From NCBI RefSeq assembly GCF_900115975.1, contig NZ_FOYM01000013.1, positions 1 through 64,000 of the forward strand: a stretch of 64,000 bases of DNA, in the 5' to 3' direction. Numbering within the stretch: the first letter of the stretch is position 1; each line of letters begins with the position of its first letter. The DNA comes from Desulfoscipio geothermicus DSM 3669 (lineage in GTDB: Bacteria > Bacillota > Desulfotomaculia > Desulfotomaculales > Desulfallaceae). The notes beneath the pieces are model-generated. The model worked only from the letters and a program-made list of their open reading frames with translations, was not told the origin of the DNA and did not search any database. The position numbers and the translations under genes were made by a program. Below, piece after piece: positions 47,049 through 55,047 of the stretch.

Positions 47049-47363
47049 TTAGCTGCGTATATTTTTAAGCATATGCCTGGCCGCCTTCAGGGGATGTACA
47101 AAAATCATACGTAGTCCGGAAAAACGCATTACTTTTTTTACCTTGTCCCGCATATCTGGCCGGTAGCAATGTATTGTGCATTTTTCGCATGTGGGTTTTG
47201 CATTACCAAATTTGCATGCCTCCAATCTCTCTGTTGCGTATTCTAATAAAGCCTGGCAATCCTGGCACAGTTGTTTTTTAAAACCGTGCTTACTTTTGCA
47301 ATAAAGGTGGATCATTTTTTTAACTGTATCCTTCTCTATCTCAATGGAGTTTTTTAACTGCAC
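47049..47363 (-). CDS. Nitrous oxide-stimulated promoter (YgbA_NO) family protein
   Basis: A cysteine-rich protein of about 104 residues with the YgbA_NO pattern: LCQDCQALLEYATERLEACKFG, then TCEKCTIHCYRPDMR and VMRFSGLRM. In enterobacteria ygbA is induced by nitric oxide and helps recovery from nitrosative stress. The frame opens at GTG 47372, but that GTG lies in the GGGGGTG site, so GTG 47363 is likelier. A CRP/FNR-type palindrome lies 78 bases upstream of this start, facing a divergent HPP gene. Confidence 0.85.
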   Translation of the reverse strand: MQLKNSIEIEKDTVKKMIHLYCKSKHGFKKQLCQDCQALLEYATERLEACKFGNAKPTCEKCTIHCYRPDMRDKVKKVMRFSGLRMIFVHPLKAARHMLKNIRS

Positions 47364-47440
47364 AAAAAACACCCCCGACTCATTTCCAATAATCTTAGTA
47401 AAAATTTCTTAAAAAGTCTGTGATCAAGCAATTAGTCATT

Positions 47441-47456
47441 TGTGATATTAATCACA
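47441..47456. promoter_or_regulatory. CRP/FNR-family palindrome 1 (HcpR/DNR-like site)
   Basis: TGTGATATTAATCACA, a perfect palindrome of the TGTGA-N6-TCACA class, lies upstream of the YgbA_NO gene. Confidence 0.75.
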
Positions 47457-47644
47457 CCAGTTTATCTAATTCCGTCATTTTTTTAAACTTGTTTTTGCGT
47501 TACATTTTTACTTGCTTAATCTGGCTGAGCATGAAAAAGATGATTTGCAAGTTACAATTATAACCGGTTACTCTGGTAAAGTGACCACATTCCGGTTAAT
47601 AAAGCTGGTTTTGGTATTTTTGCCAGGCAATTATGCCAGCCATC

Positions 47645-47666
47645 CGGTGTGATATTTATCACACCG
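47645..47666. promoter_or_regulatory. CRP/FNR-family palindrome 2 (HcpR/DNR-like site)
   Basis: The core TGTGATATTTATCACA (47648-47663) lies within 9-bp arms CGGTGTGAT / ATCACACCG. It is centred about 94 bases upstream of the HPP start and shares its core with palindrome 1. Confidence 0.75.
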
Positions 47667-47749
47667 ATTTTGTGCGGTGTATGACTGCAATTGCCCCCCA
47701 ATTTGATTATTATCAGTTTAATATAGTACTTTCGGGGGTGGTAAAATTT

Positions 47750-48319
47750 ATGCGGGATACCATTAAGCAGGTTGGCCGGGTTGCTCAACCCTATATTGGG
47801 GAAAAATTATTAAGCTATCTGTGTAAAATGAAAGGCGGCAAGTGTGCAAGCCTGCCCAAAATGTCCTTGTCCGGTTTGCTATGTACAGGGCTGGGCAGTT
47901 TTGCTGGGATAGGGTTGGTGGCCATATTATCGGATATTTATAAACTACCGCTTCTGCTGCCTTCTTTTGGGGCTTCAGCCGTACTACTATACGCTGCCTG
48001 CCACGTCCCCATGGCCCAACCCAAAAATGTTATCGGCGGTCACCTAATATCAGCATTTATGGGTGTGCTGGTCTATCAGATGTTTGGCGACGCTTGGTGG
48101 ACCATTGCTCTGGGGGTAACGCTGGCCATTGTAGCCATGACGGTAACATATACACTGCACCCGCCCGGAGGCGCTACCGCTTTCGTGGCCGTGTATACCG
48201 GGCAAAACTTTGGATTTATCATATCCCCCGTCGGGGTTGGCGCCCTTTGTTTAATTATCATCGCCCTGCTGGTAAATAACCTGTCCAGTGAACGTAAATA
48301 TCCGGATTACTGGTACTAA
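47750..48319 (+). CDS. HPP family membrane protein
   Basis: An integral membrane protein of 189 residues with four hydrophobic segments and the signature LHPPGGATA plus LLPSFGASAVLLY. Some cyanobacterial and chloroplast HPP proteins transport nitrite; the bacterial role is not settled. ATG 47750, nine bases after GGGGGTGG, replaces the longer frame from 47633, which would run through the palindromic operator. It is divergent from the YgbA_NO gene, and both have the same palindrome type upstream, pointing to shared NO/nitrite or redox control. Confidence 0.85.
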   Translation: MRDTIKQVGRVAQPYIGEKLLSYLCKMKGGKCASLPKMSLSGLLCTGLGSFAGIGLVAILSDIYKLPLLLPSFGASAVLLYAACHVPMAQPKNVIGGHLISAFMGVLVYQMFGDAWWTIALGVTLAIVAMTVTYTLHPPGGATAFVAVYTGQNFGFIISPVGVGALCLIIIALLVNNLSSERKYPDYWY

Positions 48320-48403
48320 TAAAACATAGAATGTATTAAATAACAAAGCTACATTACATACTATCTTACTGGATGGAAATCTATAATGAAGGGGTTTTGC
48401 TGT

Positions 48404-48721
48404 ATGGAAATAATTAAAATGAGTGAGTTGCCGACTTTCAAAAGCCCAAAGGGTATAACCGCCAGGAAACTGCTGGATAAAGACGGACTGGTTTTAATGA
48501 ATTTACTTTTTAAACCCGGTGAAGTATTAGAAATGCATACCACCCCCCAAAATGTAGTCTTTTACGTGGTAAACGGTGAGGGGACAATTACGATTGGGGA
48601 TGAAGAATCCAAGGTGAAAAAAGATGAGCTTGTTTATAGTCCCAAGGGAATTCCGCATGGGCTAAAAGCTGCAGGAGGTCAAGAATTTCATGTGTTGGTC
48701 TGGAAACTACCCACTGTTTAA
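48404..48721 (+). CDS. Cupin domain protein
   Basis: A single-domain cupin of about 105 residues. The barrel motifs are PGEVLEMHTTPQNVVFYVVNGEG (a divergent metal motif with one His) and SPKGIPHGLKAAG (His in motif 2). ATG 48404 follows AAGGGG by ten bases; the frame opens at 48386. The function is unknown. A long hairpin ends the transcript. Confidence 0.85.
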   Translation: MEIIKMSELPTFKSPKGITARKLLDKDGLVLMNLLFKPGEVLEMHTTPQNVVFYVVNGEGTITIGDEESKVKKDELVYSPKGIPHGLKAAGGQEFHVLVWKLPTV

Positions 48722-48744
48722 AGCTTATCATCCGCAGTATCAAA

Positions 48745-48800
48745 AAAAGCCGCGCTAACCTGGTTGTCATTGGCAATCAAGGTTATGCGCGGCTTTATTA
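48745..48800 (+). terminator. Long hairpin after cupin gene
   Basis: AAAGCCGCG pairs with CGCGGCTTT, with an inner TAACCT-GGTTG / CAATC-AGGTTA stem, then TATTAG. It is a probable terminator, partly T-rich. Confidence 0.65.
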
Positions 48801-48878
48801 GTTTGGGTGACGCAACGCATTATACTTTTCCAGGTGGGAAATCCAAGAAAATTCTAATATGTAAAAAATGCTGGTAAT

Positions 48879-48907
48879 GGGGACACATCTCTTCAAGGAA
48901 TGTCCCC
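48879..48907. repeat. REP-like palindrome
   Basis: GGGGACA (48879-48885) and TGTCCCC (48901-48907) around 15 bases. It is the same GGGGACA-type unit as in the element at 21.97-22.04 kb. Confidence 0.55.
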
Positions 48908-48928
48908 GATTTATGGTCAGAGCTAAGA

Positions 48929-48955
48929 GGGAACTGATTTAGCGCGCCTTCTTGT
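48929..48955. repeat. Repeat R2, truncated copy of R1
   Basis: GGGAACTGATTTAG (48929-48942) is identical to 2243-2256 and is followed by GCGCGCCTTCTTGT, similar to the R1 right arm. The left hairpin arm is missing. Confidence 0.55.
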
Positions 48956-48981
48956 CGTTACCCGAACGATTATTACACGCT

Positions 48982-49778
48982 TCAGGCGCCGCCGGGGCAA
49001 AGCTTTATTTCCCGGGTGATGGCGCGGGAGCTGTTGGTGCCGGTCCAGCCCGGAAAAAATGCCGAAAACCGCCCCGCTTCTCCCCCGGCCACTATAAGCA
49101 GGATGTCTTCCGGAGCAGAAACGGCTTTAACTAAACCTTCCTGGTCAACTTTATCATTGCGCAGGCTCAGGCCGCATTTTTGTAAATCGCTGGCTGCTCG
49201 CCGGGCGTTTTCGTATAGGAATTGGCGTACACTTTTTTGTCCCATCCCTGGGCAGCCAGGTTTTTATAATGTTCTTTACAGATAACTATAGCGCACTGGC
49301 AGGTGCCCTTCATGTTAAAGGTGCCCAGGGCGGTCATGCGGTCGGCTATGGTGAATAAAATCTCTTCGCCCTTTAGAACTGAGTGGTTCTGCACCTGGTT
49401 GGTTGGGTGCCTCGGCGGCAAAGACCGTAATTATGCTCTGTTCCCGAGAGAAGCCCCGCAGCACATGCAGGGGTTCCCACTGGGTGGTTTCATCTTCAGC
49501 AATGCAGTAGGTGTATTTCCCTGGGTGGCCCGGTCAAATTCATAACCGCCCAGGTTCATCATGGCCAGGCGTACGGCCCGCCCGATGGTGGCGTTGGCCC
49601 GGTTGCCCGGCCCGAAAAGGTTTTGCCCGGAATTCATGCCCAATAGCCCGGCCACCGGCCCGTTAACCACCCAACAGGATGGCTATGCCCGCCGTGGAGG
49701 TGGTTGGGCCGTGAGACCGAAGGCGGGGTCGCAAATGGCCTGCATGGCGGTCACCCACCTGGAAACCAGTTCTTCCAT
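48982..49778 (-). pseudogene. Decayed gene with several frameshifts
   Basis: Read on the minus strand from ATG 49778 (ribosome site AGGGG), successive pieces lie in different frames. They run MEELVSRWVTAMQAICDPAF, then LLGMNSGQNLFGPGNRANA, then GKYTYCIAEDETTQWEPLHV, then GEEILFTIADRMTALGTFNM, then SVRQFLYENARRAASDLQKC to the end at 48982. At least four or five indels are needed to join them, beyond what sequencing noise would explain, since neighbouring genes are intact. The GMNSG..GPGNRANATIGRA block looks strongly conserved, but I cannot name the family with confidence. It would have been the last gene of the TRAP/pan operon. Confidence 0.75.
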
Positions 49779-49820
49779 AATAATCAACCCCTTTTTAATA
49801 TCCTGAACAATTGTGGTTAA

Positions 49821-50080
49821 GGGCCGGTGTGCTCCCCGCTGCGTTCAAAACTTTCGCGCCGACAGCACCAACGGCTCGTCCCGGTCAAAACCGGATCGCC
49901 CTCAATTCGCCGTTCTAGCTCAGTTCGGGCTCTCGCGGGCATCACGCCCGCTCGTTCGGTTTTGCCCAGGGCTTCGCCGGCTGCTGTTACCGGTGCTTTC
50001 GTACATCACTTGCGGGGAGCCACCGGCCCACTAGCATACTTTTTCATTATCTGCTGGCGGCGCGTTAGCGGCATGGGGGT
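49821..50080. repeat. Foldable repeat core, copy B
   Basis: Diverged copy of the core at 22078-22340. P1: GGGCCGGTG/CACCGGCCC plus CTCCCCGC/GCGGGGAG (49821-49839 with 50012-50029). P2: ACAGCA 49862-49867 with TGCTGT 49982-49987. P3: AAAACCGGAT 49887-49896 with GTTCGGTTTT 49954-49963 (with G-U pairs). Apex: GGCTCTCGCGG at 49928-49938, identical to copy A. It lies between a dctM stop and the pseudogene. The flanks do not show the AT-rich terminal repeats of copy A. Confidence 0.6.
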
Positions 50081-50091
50081 TTACCCTATTT

Positions 50092-51381
50092 TCATATGCT
50101 TTTGGCAAATAATTCTAGTATGCCCAGGCTTAATGAGGGCACGTAGGTTAACAAAAGAATTAAGATAAAAGCGGCCAGCAAATAAGGTAGTACCGCTTTG
50201 AACAGCTTTTCCAGGCTGACGCCTGATACACCCGAGGACACGAACAAGCAAACGCCAAAGGGTGGCGTCATTTGCCCTACGGCCAGGTTAAACACCGCAA
50301 TTACTCCGAAGTGTACGGGGTCCACCCCTAGCTGCAAAGCGATGGGAAAAAAAATCGGGATAAGCAGTAATATGATAGCCACAGTGTCCAGAAACATCCC
50401 TGCTATTAAGAAAACCATATTCACCAGCAGTAGAAAAACTAATTTACTTTCGGTCATGGATAGGATTGCTCCCGTAATCGCCTGAGGAATGTTTTCGATA
50501 GTCATTATCCAGGTGAACAAGGAGGCGGTGGCAATTAGCAGCATAATCATGGCGCTGGTGAGCCCGGACTTGACCAACATACTGTAAAAATTTTTCCAGT
50601 TGAGCTCTTTGTATATAAAGAACCCTACCAAAAGGGCGTACACAACGGCTACCACTGCGGCTTCTGTGGGGGTAAATACCCCTCCGTAGATGCCACCTAA
50701 AATAATGACGGGCATTAAGAGCCCCCAGCTGGCTTCCCGGAAAGAGTGCCAGGTTTTTTTCAGGCTGCTGCGCTGCATGGTTTTATAACCGAGTTTCCCG
50801 GCCATTTTCCAGGCTACGGCCATGTATACCGCGGCGCCCAGGAGGCCGGGGATGATTCCGGCCAGGAACAAGTCGCCAATTGAGGCGCCGGTGATCACGC
50901 CATAGATAATCAATGGAATACTGGGGGGGATGACCACACCCAGCGTGCCGCCCACCGCCTGGACAACAGCGGTGAAGTCCGGTTTATACCCCCTTTGGCG
51001 CATTTCCGGGTACATTACGCCACCGATGGCTGCGGTAGTGGCAGCCGAGGAACCGGAAATGGCGGCGAAAAAAGCTGCTGAAGCAATGCTAACCAGGGCC
51101 AGGCCCCCGCTTATCCAGCCCAGCAGGTCACTGGCGAAGTTAACCAGCCGCCGGGATATGCCGCCATGTTGCATCAGTTCACCGGCCAGCACAAAAAAGG
51201 GCACGGCTAGCAATATAAATGAATCTGTGGCTGTGAATAAACGTTGGGGAACTACCGTAAGCGGTATGGTCCCCTTGGAAAGCAGTGCCGCCACTGCAGC
51301 CATTGCTAGGGAAAAAGCTATGGGAAAGCCGACCAGCAGCAGTAATAGCAACACAAGTAATAGAATTAAGGCTACAGTCAT
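50092..51381 (-). CDS. dctM: TRAP transporter large permease DctM
   Basis: A second DctM, 429 residues, about 12 helices, without the N-terminal extension of the first. The motifs ISGSSAATTAAIGGVMYPEM and PPSIPLIIYGVITG are present, with FGVCLFVSSGVSG at the last re-entrant. It overlaps dctQ by four bases. It is divergent in sequence from the 20.5-kb copy, so it probably serves another substrate, perhaps linked to the pantoate or ketoacid genes upstream. Confidence 0.93.
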   Translation of the reverse strand: MTVALILLLVLLLLLLVGFPIAFSLAMAAVAALLSKGTIPLTVVPQRLFTATDSFILLAVPFFVLAGELMQHGGISRRLVNFASDLLGWISGGLALVSIASAAFFAAISGSSAATTAAIGGVMYPEMRQRGYKPDFTAVVQAVGGTLGVVIPPSIPLIIYGVITGASIGDLFLAGIIPGLLGAAVYMAVAWKMAGKLGYKTMQRSSLKKTWHSFREASWGLLMPVIILGGIYGGVFTPTEAAVVAVVYALLVGFFIYKELNWKNFYSMLVKSGLTSAMIMLLIATASLFTWIMTIENIPQAITGAILSMTESKLVFLLLVNMVFLIAGMFLDTVAIILLLIPIFFPIALQLGVDPVHFGVIAVFNLAVGQMTPPFGVCLFVSSGVSGVSLEKLFKAVLPYLLAAFILILLLTYVPSLSLGILELFAKSI

Positions 51382-51860
51382 CGGGTTTCCCCCCCTTTTC
51401 TTTCGGGGTGGAAGATTAATTCCAGGGAAAAAATTAAAATTAATAGGCCGCCTACGGGTAATGCGGCGTACGACAGGCCTATGGGTATGTGCATGGCCGG
51501 TGAAAGCTGCTGCATATTTAAAACGGATACAGTAATACCATATTTGATTAATAATATGGCCAAAACGGCCAGCAACACGTAGTTAAAACGAGATACAGCT
51601 ATTTTTAGGCTCCTAGGAAAGAGTAAGGTTACGGCCTCCACAGCCACATGGATTTTTTTGCGCACACCCAGCGCGCCGCCAACAAAGGTTAGCCATACCA
51701 GGCAGTAACGGGATAGCTCTTCCGACCAGCTCAGTGAAAAAAATACAAAGCGGAAGATAACCTGGGCAAAGGTGGTTATTACCATAACAATAAAGAGGGT
51801 AAAAATGATAGTTTTACAGGCTTTTTCCAAACAATTAGCCAGGTGGGAAAGGGCATACAT
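51378..51860 (-). CDS. dctQ: TRAP transporter small permease DctQ
   Basis: A four-helix small permease of 160 residues. The conserved WSEELSRYCLVWLTFVGGALG region is followed by RKKIHVAVEAVTLL. GGAGG lies before ATG 51860. It overlaps dctM. The 102-base gap to dctP contains GGGTAA / TTACCC inverted sequence that may reduce read-through. Confidence 0.92.
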   Translation of the reverse strand: MYALSHLANCLEKACKTIIFTLFIVMVITTFAQVIFRFVFFSLSWSEELSRYCLVWLTFVGGALGVRKKIHVAVEAVTLLFPRSLKIAVSRFNYVLLAVLAILLIKYGITVSVLNMQQLSPAMHIPIGLSYAALPVGGLLILIFSLELIFHPERKGGETR

Positions 51861-51962
51861 TTTTTTGTCAGCCTCCTGTTAAGTTCCCCTAAATAGTTTG
51901 CATCAAATCAAAGAGGGTAAGTCCCTAATAGGAACAAACCCCCTTGTTGTTACCCCTTTGCC

Positions 51963-52994
51963 TTATTTCTTGTTGGGGTCGGCATTCAGGATTTTTTGAA
52001 TTGTGTCCTTGCCAAAACGGCCTTCATATTTTTCGTAAACAGCCATGGTGGCTTCCCGTAAAGCGTTTTTATCCGGCCTGGTAATAACCATGCCCTTTTC
52101 TTCCAGCTTGGCAAGCTGCTCATCTTCCTGCACTTTAATTTGCTCCCGCTCGTATGTGGCAGCTTCTACCGCTGCTTTTTTGATAATATTTTGCTGCTCG
52201 GGACTAAGTTTATCTAGGCTTTTTTGTCCGATTAAAAGCAGGGCCGGTGAATAGAAGTGACCGGTTAGCGCTAGGTATTTCTGGACTTCATATATTTTCA
52301 TGTTATAAATAATAGGTATAGGGTTTTCCTGCCCGTCTATGGTTTTTTGTTGCAGGGCGGTATAAACTTCGCCCCAGGCCATCGGGGTGGGGTCGGCGCC
52401 CAATTCTTTGAATGCCGCCTGGTGCACTTCGTTTTCCATAGTGCGGATTTTAAGCCCCTGGATATCTTCCACGCTGTTAATGGGTCGCTCGGAGTTGGTC
52501 AGGTTACGAAAACCGTTTTCCCAGAAGGCCAGTCCAACGATGCCTATATCACCGAATTGTTCCAGCAAATCCTGGCCAATTTCTCCGTCCAGCACTTGGT
52601 AAGCGTGTTCACGGCTGCTAAATAAAAATGGTAAGTCAACGACGCCCATTTCCGGTACGAAGTTAATGACCGGTCCCGTGGATGTCAGCACCAGGTCGAT
52701 GGTGCCCAGTTGCAGCCCTTCAATCATGTCGCGTTCCGAGCCGATGGTACCGTTGGCATAGATGTCGATTTGTACTTGTCCACCGGTTTTTTCTTCTACT
52801 ATCTGTTTAAACTTTTCCAATCCCAGGTGATACGGGTGGGATTCCGCCACAGCGTGTCCGGCTTTTAAAATAATTTTACCCTCGGCCTCCCCGCCTGCCT
52901 GGTCCTTATTTTTGTCTTCTGCGGCACAACCCAGGACAACCAGGGACAGCACCAGTAATATGGCAACCAGCCAGGCCGCTTTGCGTAATGACAT
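51963..52994 (-). CDS. dctP: TRAP transporter substrate-binding lipoprotein DctP
   Basis: A solute receptor of about 343 residues, with lipoprotein signal and lipobox VLGC near residue 23. The DctP pattern is GHAVAESHPYHLGLEKF, then WENGFRNLTNSERPI, KIRTMENEVH (carboxylate-binding Arg) and GQENPIPIIYNMK. ATG 52994 follows GGAGGTG; the frame opens nine bases earlier inside the ribosome site. It is the only receptor for the DctQM encoded next. Confidence 0.93.
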   Translation of the reverse strand: MSLRKAAWLVAILLVLSLVVLGCAAEDKNKDQAGGEAEGKIILKAGHAVAESHPYHLGLEKFKQIVEEKTGGQVQIDIYANGTIGSERDMIEGLQLGTIDLVLTSTGPVINFVPEMGVVDLPFLFSSREHAYQVLDGEIGQDLLEQFGDIGIVGLAFWENGFRNLTNSERPINSVEDIQGLKIRTMENEVHQAAFKELGADPTPMAWGEVYTALQQKTIDGQENPIPIIYNMKIYEVQKYLALTGHFYSPALLLIGQKSLDKLSPEQQNIIKKAAVEAATYEREQIKVQEDEQLAKLEEKGMVITRPDKNALREATMAVYEKYEGRFGKDTIQKILNADPNKK

Positions 52995-53024
52995 TGTCAG
53001 CACACCTCCGTAAAAATATTTTAG

Positions 53025-53963
53025 TTATTGTTTATTATTAACATTAAACTCTCTGATAGCTTCCACCGCTTTAATTAATTGGGTCACCATCTCGTTATAC
53101 GGGGTTGAGATGCCCAGTTTGGCGCCTTCCCGTACAACTGCTCCGTTAATAAAGTCAATTTCAGTTCTACCTCCCTTATCGAGGTCCTGCAGCATGGAAG
53201 AACGGTTTGTACCTGTGGCTACGGCCACTTGCTTTACTTTCTCCAGGACATCGGCATAAGGTATGTTTATACCCCCGGCCCGGGCCACCGCTTCCCCCTC
53301 GGAGACCAGCATTTGCATCAAAGCGCAGGTGGCATCGTATTCTACCAGCCGTCCGTTGGTAACGTTTAAAAGGGCTGTCAGGGGATTGATGCCAATATTA
53401 ATCAACAATTTGCCCCATAGCTGGCTGGCAATATCATCGACTACCCTGGTCTTGATACCGCAATTGGTAAAAGTGTCGGCGATGTCATGGACGCGGCGGT
53501 CACCGGCGCCTTTATAAATGCCGATAATGGTCTCACCTACTCCGGCATGGCGAATGTATCCGGGGCCCAGGACGGTGGCGCCGTGGGCGGTGGTTCCGGC
53601 AAGCACGGTGGCATTTCGCACGGTGTCGGCAATAATCTCGGCGTTACCCAGCCCGTTTTGCAGGGTGAGTATGACGGTACTTTCTGTAAACAGGTTACGG
53701 GCAGTATTTACAGCATCAGCGGTATTATAGGATTTGACGAAAATAATAACCAGATCTTGTGCCCCGAGGTTGCGCGTATCTTTCTCCGCGGTCAAAGAAA
53801 CGATCTTTTCCCCGCTTTTTTCTTCTATTCTTAAACCTTGTTTGTTGATCATTTCCACATGTTCCCGCCAAACATCCACCAGGGCGACCTGGTGACCTCC
53901 CCCGGCCAGGTAAGCGCCGAACAGGGAACCCATGGCGCCCGCTCCGATTACAGCAATTTTCAC
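53025..53963 (-). CDS. panE: 2-dehydropantoate 2-reductase family protein (PanE/ApbA)
   Basis: An NADP-dependent ketopantoate reductase of 312 residues. The N-terminal Rossmann loop is IGAGAMGSLFGAYLAGGG, the catalytic Lys lies in QLWGKLLINIGINPLTAL, and the C-terminal motif is SSMLQDLDKGGRTEIDFINGAV. The start is GTG 53963, directly after the panB stop, with GAGGAGGG inside the panB end. It reduces ketopantoate made by PanB; the family also includes other 2-ketoacid reductases. Confidence 0.88.
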   Translation of the reverse strand: MKIAVIGAGAMGSLFGAYLAGGGHQVALVDVWREHVEMINKQGLRIEEKSGEKIVSLTAEKDTRNLGAQDLVIIFVKSYNTADAVNTARNLFTESTVILTLQNGLGNAEIIADTVRNATVLAGTTAHGATVLGPGYIRHAGVGETIIGIYKGAGDRRVHDIADTFTNCGIKTRVVDDIASQLWGKLLINIGINPLTALLNVTNGRLVEYDATCALMQMLVSEGEAVARAGGINIPYADVLEKVKQVAVATGTNRSSMLQDLDKGGRTEIDFINGAVVREGAKLGISTPYNEMVTQLIKAVEAIREFNVNNKQ

Positions 53964-54827
53964 TTACAAAATACCCTCCTCTGTTAATTCAGCGATCAGC
54001 CTTTCCTCGTTTTCCTCCAACATGGTAAAAGTGTGCTCACGGGCGGGAAACTCGCCCCTGCGCACTTCCCCGGCAAAAGTGTTTAAAGCCTTTTGCATTT
54101 CTTCGCCCAGTGCGGCATATCGTTTGACAAATTTGGGTGTGAACCTGTCGAACAAACCAAGCAGGTCATGAATCACCAGAACTTGCCCGTCACAATAAGG
54201 TCCGGCCCCGATGCCGATGGTCGGTACCTGCACTTTGGCCGTAATGATTTTGGCCACGGCGGAGGGAATGGCTTCCAGTACAATGGCAAACACCCCGGCG
54301 TTTTCCAAGGCGATAGCATCCTTTACTATTTGTTTGGCACCATCGATATTCTTACCCTGCACGCTAAACCCGCCCAACTGGGCGGCGCTTTGCGGCGTCA
54401 AGCCAATATGGCCCATCACCGGAATGCCGGCTCTTACTATGGCCGCCACCGTATTCGCCATTCGTTCCCCGCCTTCCAGCTTGACAGCGTCCATAAATCC
54501 TTCTTTCATTATCCGACCGGCATTTTCCACGGCCTTTTCAATGCTAACTTCATAGGACATAAAGGGCATGTCGCCCACCAGGAAGGTATGCTTGCCTCCT
54601 CTGGAAACAGCCTGGTTGAAAATAAGCATGGTGTCCATGTCGACAGGTACGGTACCTTCGTAACCCAGCATGGTCATGGCCGCAGAATCGCCCACCAGTA
54701 CCAGATCAATGTCGGCCTTATCCACCTGGGTCATCATCGCGTAATCGTAGGCCGTAACCATGGTGATTTTCCGGCCTTGCTGCTTCATCTCCCGCAGCCT
54801 TAATATATTAACCTTTTTTTTGTCCAT
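53964..54827 (-). CDS. panB: 3-methyl-2-oxobutanoate hydroxymethyltransferase PanB
   Basis: Transfers a hydroxymethyl group from 5,10-methylene-THF to ketoisovalerate, the first pantothenate step, about 287 residues. Visible motifs are TAYDYAMMTQVDKADIDLVLVGDS (metal Asp), VKLEGGERM, MGHIGLTPQS and IGIGAGPYCDGQVLV. ATG 54827 follows GGGGAGG by eight bases; the in-frame 54872 lacks one. It heads a minus-strand operon panB-panE-dctPQM. panC and panD are not in the window. Confidence 0.95.
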   Translation of the reverse strand: MDKKKVNILRLREMKQQGRKITMVTAYDYAMMTQVDKADIDLVLVGDSAAMTMLGYEGTVPVDMDTMLIFNQAVSRGGKHTFLVGDMPFMSYEVSIEKAVENAGRIMKEGFMDAVKLEGGERMANTVAAIVRAGIPVMGHIGLTPQSAAQLGGFSVQGKNIDGAKQIVKDAIALENAGVFAIVLEAIPSAVAKIITAKVQVPTIGIGAGPYCDGQVLVIHDLLGLFDRFTPKFVKRYAALGEEMQKALNTFAGEVRRGEFPAREHTFTMLEENEERLIAELTEEGIL

Positions 54828-55001
54828 AACGTACTCCTCCCCACTATATTTATTTAAGTTTACTTCAGACAAACTTGCTAAGGCATCGGCCTAATTTTTA
54901 ATGTTCAGGTAATAATATGTGTAAATTATTTAATTCTTTTTATAGTTGTCGAAATTCCTGCTTGAAATAATTGATTTTTTAGAAAAATAGGCGAAGTATT
55001 A

Positions 55002-55029
55002 AAGGGACCGGGTACAACCCCGGTCCCTT
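55002..55029 (-). terminator. Terminator of the EF-G paralogue gene
   Basis: An 11-bp perfect stem (AAGGGACCGGG 55002-55012 with CCCGGTCCCTT 55019-55029), 6-base loop; TTTAATAC follows on the minus strand. Confidence 0.8.
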
Positions 55030-55047
55030 CCAGAATACGGTATCTTT

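Noticed and set aside
48952-50034. Several plus-strand ORFs of 60-113 codons in the decayed region.
   Set aside because: They are antisense to the pseudogene or to repeat copy B and have atypical composition and no recognisable motifs.
54093-54803. A 236-codon ORF antisense to panB.
   Set aside because: It is long only by chance from panB codon bias; the product is His-rich without motifs and no ribosome site is present.
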